Translations under genes and position numbers: made by a program
Source: Phallusia mammillata
Taxonomy: Eukaryota > Chordata > Ascidiacea > Phlebobranchia > Ascidiidae
Length of the DNA stretch: 64,000 nucleotides
Assembly (NCBI GenBank): GCA_003260075.1
Contig: QLIY01000119.1
Coordinates: forward strand, 1 to 64,000
Direction: 5' to 3'
The notes under the pieces: generated by a model
What the model saw: the letters and a program-made list of their open reading frames with translations, nothing else
Databases searched by the model: none
Told to the model about the DNA's origin: nothing
Shown here: piece by piece, positions 60,801-64,000 of the stretch
Numbering within the stretch: the first letter of the stretch is position 1
Layout of the letters: the number at the start of each line of letters is the position of its first letter

Positions 60801-63745
60801 AGTTTTCGCTTTTATGTTTTAGTTGTAACATAATATTCACCTGTAATTTGCCATGCGCAGTGGCCCCCCCCCCTGGTCGTGCATCCCCCAGCGGTGGTTG
60901 TCCCTGGCAACATGCTTGTTGGCGCCACCACGCGACGACCACTGCGCATGGCAAATTACAGGTGAATATTATGTTACAACTAACATATACGAAAACTTCG
61001 GTCATAAATGAACTACAGGTAAAAAATACATTCCCCCCCCCCCGCATGTTGCCAGGGACAACCACCGCTGGGGGATGCACGACCACTGAATACGGGACGC
61101 TGTAACCTTTGACCTGTACTTCAAGGGCAATGACCTCACGAAGTGGGGGGTGACGACCAATAGCCGAAGACTAGAAAGCAAAAGCAGATCAGGGTCAGAT
61201 ACATATAATCAGGGTTGCTATCGACACGGAGACGAAAATAAGGACAACCGAAAAATTAAATTTTTATACGAAACAAAACAAACGTTTTCGAACAAATCTT
61301 TGCATTTAAACGAGCCATGACATATCACATGCCATATTTTTGCCAGAAACAATCTGTTCCAGCAACTCCTTGTTCGTAGAAAATACTTCGTACATCTCAC
61401 GACAGCTTAGGTCTAGGTTTACGTTTACTTTTAGATGGGATTTGACTCGTAATTGTTAAAAAAAAAGACAAAATAAGGACGCAAAAGAAATGACATTTCT
61501 TACAAATAAGGACAATACATTTTTCCAAGACAATGCCCTTCAAAATAAGGACAAATCTTTGGACGGTATGGCAACCCTGCATATAATTCTCGTATTATTT
61601 ATAGTGATTCTAGTTTAAAGCGATCCAAAAAAGGAAACGCTAAAATCCCTCCTTGGATGCAGCCCCCCCCCCGTATGTTGCTTAGCACCAGGTGCATGAC
61701 GTTGTTGTACTCGCCGACCTAAACACAGTCAACATATGACGTCATTAAATTTAAGTGATGACGTCAAAAAAGAAGTTTTTTATTATAAAACTATTTTCTT
61801 CATTTTTTAATTAACAAATTAGATAATGGCGTAATAATATGACGTTATTTCGCCGACCTGAACACAGTGAACAAATGACGTCATTCAAATTAAGCGATGA
61901 CGTCAAAAAAGTTTTCAATTATAAAAATTATTTTCTTCAATTTTTAACAAACAAGTTAGATCATGACGTAATAGTATTACGACATTTTTGCGTGCAACCA
62001 TCGACCATGATGTCATCACACCTGCTGTGGTGCAAACGTAGCGACAAATTCGTGGATGCCGTTAGCTTGCAGAACGCCCGCCCTCGGTTCGATGTAGAAA
62101 GCAGAAGAGTTATCGGGATAAAAATCAAATTTCTCCCATCTGCCTTCTTTATCAGTAGCGAGAGATTCCAGAGCCGATGTGAGGTTGGGTTTAAGGACGT
62201 GCCAAGAGAAAGGCATTTCCACGTTTCTGAAAAAAACATACTATTACTTTAAAAAGGATTTTTTTCAACCATTTTGTGTCCCAACTGTAATCCCCCCCCC
62301 CTAGTTGGAGTCACAACAAAACTATCTAAATGTGATTGTTTTAAGTGTATACACAATGTATACATTGTTCACAAATGATTACAAAGAATCGGCATCCTAA
62401 GTAATAAAGCGACACTCACTTGTACGCTCGATGTCGACCTGTTTAGACGCGGTGCTGACTCATCTCGTTTGTCCGAAGGTGACTCAGCGTTTATCATACC
62501 GTTAACGTCAGCTTTTATGAAAGGCGACTTAGGCTTGACGACGTCATGTTTTGGATCGGGTATGTTGCTTAGCACCAGGTGCATGACGTTGTTGTACTCG
62601 CCGACCTGAACACAGTCAACATATGACGTCATTAAAATTCGGCGATGACGTCAGAAAGAAGTTTCTAATTATAAAAGTATTTTATTTGTAATTAACAAAT
62701 TAGATCATAACGTAATAATATGACGTCATTTGTGCGTGCAACCATCGGCCATGACGTCATCGCACCTGCTGTGGTGCAAACGTAGCGACGAATTCGTGAA
62801 TGCCATTAGCCTGCAGAATGCCTGCCCTCGGTTCGATGTAGAAAGCAGAAGAATTGTCGGGATAAAAATCAAACTTCTCCCATCTGCCTTCTTTATCAGT
62901 AGCGAGAGACTCGAGGGCCGAGGTGAGGTTGGGTTTGAGGACGTGCCAAGAGAAAGGCATCTCTACGTTTCTGAAAAAACATACTACTACTTTAAAAAGG
63001 ATTTTTTTTTAACCATTTTGTGTTGGTTTCCAATCCCAACTGTAATTCACTTTAAAAGTCTCGGTTAAAACGGATTCGGTTAATCCCTAACTTTGCCTAA
63101 TTTAGACAAAACTCCGAATAAACCGAGGTTTAGTGTATATATATACCTAGATCGGGATATTTTTAGAAATATATTTCTATTAGATATATGGAAGTGCCTT
63201 ACACCAGTAGAGCAATCGATGCTATGTTGAACCATTTTGTGTTGATTACTCAACAAAACACACTCCGATTAACAGAGTTTCTTTTTATTTAAAATCGATT
63301 TAAACGAATGCCACCTTAGAAGTGTTGATATTAAATTAAAAAACGTATACACCTGCACATAATTACTTTCAATATTTTAAATGAGTTTCGAGTTTTTGCT
63401 TTAAAAAAAGCAACAAAAAAGTTTTGCAATTACCATTTTTGTTTCACTTTATTTTCAACTTTTCAATTTAACCAAGACTGGTTAAAACTTTTGTTTCTCT
63501 AAAAACCACAAAAAGTGAACTTAAAAAATTTAAATGTGGCACAAAATCAAGTAATATGAAACTCAGAAAAAAAACTCACGTGGAATTGTGAACGATAATT
63601 TGTCGCATGTAGAATGAATGTGGATTGAGAGGTGGAAATCGGATCAGGTGGTCAGCTGTGAGGTCAACCACCTCCCCAACATGCGGTTCTTCCTCTCCAC
63701 CGTCGGACACACTGACCAGCTCAACAGCGGCGGACTGACCCTCCC
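46931..63745 (-). CDS. DLEC1: DLEC1/CFAP81 (ciliary ASH-domain protein), partial, about nineteen exons
   Basis: Exons on the - strand, 5' to 3': 63745-63580, 62970-62766, 62605-62420, 61170-61044 (continued inverted at 60874-60961), 59712-59483, 58855-58732, 58105-58002, 57315-57112, 56153-56008, 55245-55122, 54750-54624, 53625-53467, 52595-52428, 51711-51527, 50220-50082, 49181-49039, 48092-47940 and 47101-46937. Splice sites are GT-AG and codons join in frame at every intact junction. The product has successive ASH/MSP-type beta-sandwich domains. Phrases such as MRQIIVHNST, AFYIEPRAGVL, DMWGEYKDTL, VRFGTHLEGG and NRSSCDIRLDW follow the order found in vertebrate DLEC1 (recalled, not searched). 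The known role is in the axoneme central apparatus of cilia and flagella. The N-terminal third lies off the right edge; the last C-terminal exons were not found. Confidence 0.87.
47525..47830. repeat. Artefactual direct repeat around a ten-C spacer
   Basis: Sequence from about 47579 to 47699 recurs after the spacer (47710-47830) almost unchanged. Intronic, no coding effect. Confidence 0.85.
47940..48092 (-). CDS. DLEC1: DLEC1 exon (LERVHGLDKAPLRLEL)
   Basis: 153 bases, flanked by AG and GT, phase 0 on both sides. Encodes LERVHGLDKAPLRLELTAFV to LSNIFHPEIK, including an acidic ETDDDDEG stretch. Confidence 0.88.
48205..48260 (-). repeat. Degenerate copy of a hammerhead-like retroelement segment
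   Basis: On the - strand 'ggatgtcgaaacgtcgat' is followed by 'aaactgctagaagagc', which matches the tail of the motif at 51141-51215 ('actgctggaagagctt'). The CTGATGA part is not preserved. Confidence 0.4.
48762..48802. repeat. Poly-C run of 41
   Basis: Long homopolymer in a DLEC1 intron. It is about four times the usual spacer length. It may be stacked spacers or a genuine low-complexity tract; no flank duplication was noticed. Confidence 0.75.
49039..49181 (-). CDS. DLEC1: DLEC1 exon (HDHVIVTSVFHPLMSR)
   Basis: Acceptor ctgcag, donor GTACGG. Encodes AHDHVIVTSVFHPLMSRATE to EQRKIDGK, the end of one ASH domain and the linker; GFMTLD is a conserved phrase. Confidence 0.88.
49350..49730. mobile_element. 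hAT-like MITE, family 1
   Basis: Terminal inverted repeats CAGATTGCCAT and, at the far end, ATGGCAACCCTG; flanked by the 8-bp target duplication CTTATAAC (49342-49349, 49731-49738). No coding capacity. The same family recurs at 61210 and, in part, at 60122. Confidence 0.85.
49905..50046. repeat. Short inverted-repeat element with tRNA-like B box
   Basis: 'agcctattgaag' on the left and 'cttcaataggcctac' on the right face each other, with a small hairpin GGCTAG/CTAGCC between. On the - strand GGGTTCGAATCCCACC is a typical tRNA T-arm/B box, but no matching acceptor or anticodon arms were found, so this is a tRNA-derived relic, not a tRNA. Confidence 0.4.
50082..50220 (-). CDS. DLEC1: DLEC1 exon (ELSARTTSNEGFYSKL)
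   Basis: Acceptor gtagcag, donor GTATGA. Encodes ELSARTTSNEGFYSKLPKLV to PPQVIVP; splits a codon that completes as Ala in the next exon. Confidence 0.87.
50250..50601. mobile_element. hAT-like MITE, family 2
   Basis: Ends CAGTGGTTCTCAACC and GGTTCAGAACCTGTG form imperfect inverted repeats; 8-bp target duplication ATCTAAGT at 50242-50249 and 50602-50609. Non-coding. A related end, GGTTGAGAACCACTA, is at about 63866-63880. Confidence 0.87.
51141..51181 (+). ncRNA. Hammerhead-ribozyme-like core
   Basis: CTGATGA is followed by a stem (GGTGTC with GACATC, loop tcgtatgt) and GAAAC, the exact order of the hammerhead core. A second, truncated copy (51328-51361) follows a ten-C join, and reads GAAACGTC. 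Such motifs are known in Penelope-like and other retroelements. Stem III and the cleavage strand are not clear. Confidence 0.4.
51527..51711 (-). CDS. DLEC1: DLEC1 exon (DIRLDWKTYNYPEPDD)
   Basis: Acceptor ttttttag, donor GTAAGA. Encodes DIRLDWKTYNYPEPDDRKVV to PLETPSTQ. The first codon is split with the preceding exon (SSC-D-IRLDW). Confidence 0.9.
51828..52127. mobile_element. Fold-back MITE with 36-bp terminal inverted repeats
   Basis: GGTAGAGCTACTAACACCAT at the left end is matched exactly, inverted, at the right end, and pairing continues to about 36 bases with two mismatches. Flanks show a near 9-bp duplication, CGTCTTGAA against CGTCTTTAA. A single N at 51893 with a short repeat ('tcgattggttatatctc') marks an assembly join inside it. 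Confidence 0.75.
52428..52595 (-). CDS. DLEC1: DLEC1 exon (VRFGTHLEGGASVARK)
   Basis: Acceptor ctcttag, donor GTGAGA. Encodes LEDKKIPVELNVSGCPLSFQ and onward to NNRSSC, the start of an ASH domain with the conserved VRFGT phrase. Confidence 0.9.
53241..53288 (-). pseudogene. Partial duplicate of a DLEC1 exon left of a spacer
   Basis: Repeats the 3' part of exon 53467-53625 (DMWGEYKDTLTCHIEG) with a few changes and is cut at the ten-C run 53289. Interpreted as an unmerged allele overlap, not a second exon. Confidence 0.8.
53467..53625 (-). CDS. DLEC1: DLEC1 exon (FLGPYQSQEITVSAYS)
   Basis: Acceptor gtaacag, donor GTATGA. Encodes NAKLMLENGRGAAFLVEPDR to DTLTCHIE. The DMWGEY phrase is a strong DLEC1 marker. 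Confidence 0.9.
54624..54750 (-). CDS. DLEC1: DLEC1 exon (CHNASTRQVSMDFKSY)
   Basis: Acceptor ttaacag, donor GTAAAT. Encodes CHNASTRQVSMDFKSYRTRR to KTAQQAQE, a basic linker between ASH domains. The intron on its 3' side is partly duplicated around the spacer at 54442. Confidence 0.88.
55122..55245 (-). CDS. DLEC1: DLEC1 exon (KELKVEFGGEVRVRKV)
   Basis: Acceptor attgcag, donor GTAAAA. Encodes KELKVEFGGEVRVRKVTKSN to SAEVENFP, the first strands of an ASH domain. Confidence 0.88.
55580..55898. mobile_element. hAT-like MITE, family 3
   Basis: 319 bp with ends CAGGAGTGGGCAACCT and AGGTTGCCCAACCCTG (two mismatches) and an exact 8-bp target duplication GTTTAAAT (55572-55579, 55899-55906). A second copy in opposite orientation is at 57529. 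Confidence 0.92.
56008..56153 (-). CDS. DLEC1: DLEC1 exon (VTLTSHVTGEVTAVYV)
   Basis: Acceptor gcctag, donor GTGAGT. Encodes VTLTSHVTGEVTAVYVPCKI to DYATPGTEG. Confidence 0.88.
56732..56872. repeat. Triple tandem repeat, 49-bp unit, intronic
   Basis: 'ttaaaactacttagc' followed by 'gtcacccaaaccaaacc' occurs at 56732, 56781 and 56830. Just upstream is a palindrome GGGGGACC/GGTCCCCC. No known element recognised. Confidence 0.85.
57112..57315 (-). CDS. DLEC1: DLEC1 exon (LVLQETFLSVPKSTQA)
   Basis: Acceptor gttacag, donor GTATAA. Encodes ACFAECTLVLQETFLSVPKS to REERTIE, a nearly complete ASH domain. Confidence 0.9.
57529..57875. mobile_element. hAT-like MITE, family 3, diverged copy
   Basis: Inverted relative to the copy at 55580 and alignable through most of its length (shared 'gattttaaatgt', 'gtgctatttttctg', 'gtaaaatcaccttgtgt'). 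Near 8-bp target duplication AGCTAATG/AGCTAATA. A ten-C join at 57728 duplicates about 45 bases inside it. Confidence 0.8.
58002..58105 (-). CDS. DLEC1: DLEC1 exon, 5' end cut by a spacer
   Basis: Encodes VRPTAASTLNTVINLHVDGG to RGEVQTQQ with donor GTAAGC. Its upstream end and acceptor are missing at the ten-C run 58106, so part of this ASH domain is absent from the assembly. The 129-base piece 58116-58244 is repeated at 58257. Confidence 0.85.
58732..58855 (-). CDS. DLEC1: DLEC1 exon (NLQINFGLVKPGSSAC)
   Basis: Acceptor tctgcag, donor GTAAGT. Encodes DNLQINFGLVKPGSSACEKL to KLTKPENSG, start of an ASH domain. Confidence 0.88.
59483..59712 (-). CDS. DLEC1: DLEC1 exon (MAPVEFAWSSETLPNI)
   Basis: Acceptor gttacag, donor GTACGT. 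Encodes MAPVEFAWSSETLPNIVEVE to NISGPNVVM. Its split first codon completes the TAC-AG end of the inverted exon piece at 60961 to give ANY-S-MAPVEF. Confidence 0.9.
59756..60086. mobile_element. hAT-like MITE, family 4
   Basis: Ends CGGAGTTGTAA and TTACAACTCTG with exact 8-bp target duplication GTTTACGT (59748-59755, 60087-60094). Interior rich in 'cgggc' words, non-coding. Confidence 0.88.
60122..60304. mobile_element. Misplaced inverted fragment of a family-1 MITE
   Basis: Lies between two ten-C runs. Its reverse complement matches 61326-61505 at roughly 95 percent by eye. It is best seen as the other allele of that stretch, placed about 1.2 kb away and flipped. Confidence 0.75.
60874..60961 (+). 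CDS. DLEC1: DLEC1 exon piece in inverted orientation
   Basis: Reads on the + strand VVHPPAVVVPGNMLVGATTR then RPLRMANY with donor GTGAAT at 60962, although the gene is on the - strand. Its first 44 bases are the reverse complement of 61044-61087, the matching part of the exon on the other strand. The contig 60874-61032 is thus flipped between its two spacers. Confidence 0.88.
61044..61170 (-). CDS. DLEC1: DLEC1 exon, 5' part (SSAIGRHPPLREVIAL)
   Basis: Acceptor tttctag. Encodes SSAIGRHPPLREVIALEVQV to VVVPGNM, where the spacer at 61033-61043 interrupts it. The rest of the exon is in the inverted piece. Confidence 0.88.
61210..61579. mobile_element. hAT-like MITE, family 1
   Basis: Ends CAGGGTTGCTAT and ATGGCAACCCTG; exact 8-bp target duplication CATATAAT at 61202-61209 and 61580-61587. 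Non-coding, same family as 49350. Confidence 0.9.
61673..62291 (-). pseudogene. Second haplotype of DLEC1 exons
   Basis: A contig between two ten-C runs carrying the 3' end of exon 62420-62605 (61673-61718) and a complete second copy of exon 62766-62970 (62022-62226, PRAGVLQANGIHEF). It differs from the main copy by a few percent and in the CRE-rich intron. Interpreted as the other allele, not a second exon. Confidence 0.8.
61720..62020. repeat. CRE-palindrome-rich intronic repeat
   Basis: TGACGTCA occurs repeatedly in this intron, in the allelic copy 62620-62765, and at 59295-59340, with the shared phrase 'aacaaattagatcatgacg' or close variants. Another CRE-rich stretch is at 53165-53445. 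The spacing suggests a dispersed repeat carrying paired palindromes. Confidence 0.6.
62420..62605 (-). CDS. DLEC1: DLEC1 exon (VGEYNNVMHLVLSNIP)
   Basis: Acceptor gttcag, donor GTGAGT. Encodes VGEYNNVMHLVLSNIPDPKH to RLNRSTSSVQ; joins in frame to both neighbours. Confidence 0.9.
62766..62970 (-). CDS. DLEC1: DLEC1 exon (PFSWHVLKPNLTSALE)
   Basis: Acceptor tttcag, donor GTGCGA. Encodes NVEMPFSWHVLKPNLTSALE to FVATFAPQQ, most of an ASH domain. Confidence 0.92.
63580..63745 (-). CDS. DLEC1: DLEC1 exon, first in the window
   Basis: Acceptor gacacag, donor GTGAGT. Encodes EGQSAAVELVSVSDGGEEEP to MRQIIVHNST. Further 5' exons lie beyond the right edge. Confidence 0.88.
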
Positions 63746-64000
63746 CTGTGTCAAAAAGAAGGAAAGCTTTTAAGATAGTTGTTTTTTTTAGGGATGAGTT
63801 ACTTTCGCCTAGGTCTAGTAACTAATTTTTGTGCAATGAAAATGAGCCACGAAAGAAAAAAGGTTGAGAACCACTAGACTCTAGTTAATTAAGTCAGGCA
63901 AAATGATAACAAACAACAAGAGAAAAAAACGTACTAATTTTTTTCAAAAAAGAAGCTTTTTCCCTCGTCACCTTTCATAAACAAAATTTAAAGGCAGTTT

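Larger units (their letters stand above)
33819..62301. other. Set of ten-C assembly spacers
   Basis: C runs of about ten (10-16 where flanking Cs add on) lie at 33819, 38689, 38907, 41353, 42029, 43529, 47700, 48490, 49819, 51318, 53289, 53843, 54442, 57728, 58106, 58245, 60112, 60305, 60864, 61033, 61663 and 62292. In nearly all, the right side restarts 80-200 bases back on the left side with a few percent mismatch. At 60864/61033 the piece between two runs is inverted. They mark contig joins with unmerged, probably allelic, overlaps. Confidence 0.9.

Noticed and set aside
60655..61105. Frames of 112 and 143 residues on both strands
   Set aside because: They cross the C spacers and the flipped contig; only the DLEC1 exon pieces within them are real.
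62022..62226. A second, tandemly duplicated DLEC1 exon
   Set aside because: It sits between two C spacers with its own copy of the next exon's end and matching introns, so it is the other allele and not an extra exon.
12759..62301. G/C runs as G-quadruplex sites or recombination hotspots producing tandem duplications
   Set aside because: Length is constant near ten, some joins skip bases instead of duplicating them, and one piece is inverted in a way that exactly bridges its flanks. An assembly spacer explains all of these.
46931..63745. HYDIN, CFAP65 or CFAP47 as identity of the ASH-domain gene
   Set aside because: The order of conserved phrases over more than ten exons fits DLEC1 much better, although all share ASH domains.
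63820..63885. Complete family-2 hAT MITE near the right edge
   Set aside because: Only one end (GGTTGAGAACCACTA) is visible; no partner end or target duplication was found.
1..64000. CRISPR arrays, rRNA genes, bacterial operons or viral genes
   Set aside because: No repeat-spacer structure, rRNA-like sequence, closely packed cistrons or viral gene signatures were seen.

Overview
The window is metazoan nuclear DNA: AT-rich, with short GT-AG introns, type I membrane receptors carrying tyrosine-rich tails, and a conserved ciliary gene. I read it as an invertebrate deuterostome, most plausibly an ascidian of the Ciona type. That rests on the compact multi-exon genes, the vertebrate-like DLEC1 orthologue, and neighbouring near-identical sequences differing by a few percent, as expected from a very heterozygous genome. 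The species is not proven from sequence alone.

Left part (4.9-44.6 kb): a cluster of leucine-rich-repeat (LRR) transmembrane receptors. On the + strand lie LRR-A (4911-7832), LRR-B (9338-11698), LRR-C (12316-14554), LRR-D with fragments of it or of close paralogues (15356-19014), LRR-E (19799-21686 plus 25905-26202) and LRR-F (26792-29116). On the - strand lie LRR-G (30970-33449), LRR-H (35627-37360) and LRR-I (42334-44575). A-F share a signal peptide, a two-cysteine N-cap, one phase-2 intron just after the first exon, LRRs, a cysteine C-cap, one membrane helix and a tail with tyrosine blocks in fixed order. Two small two-helix membrane proteins (39264-39854, 40840-41280) lie between H and I.

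Right part (46.9-63.7 kb, - strand): about nineteen exons of one gene that join in frame to give the middle and most of the C-terminal part of DLEC1/CFAP81, an axonemal ASH-domain protein. Its 5' exons lie beyond the right edge. Its introns hold several non-autonomous DNA transposons, most with hAT-like terminal repeats and 8-bp target duplications.

Many places carry a run of about ten G or ten C where the flanking sequence overlaps itself, skips, or in one case is inverted. These behave as fixed-length contig joiners in the assembly, not biology. They explain most of the broken reading frames (LRR-C, D, F, G, I; DLEC1 exons near 58.1, 60.9 and 62 kb). The most interesting biology is the receptor array with its ordered phosphotyrosine-like tails and the related but differently equipped receptors beside it.
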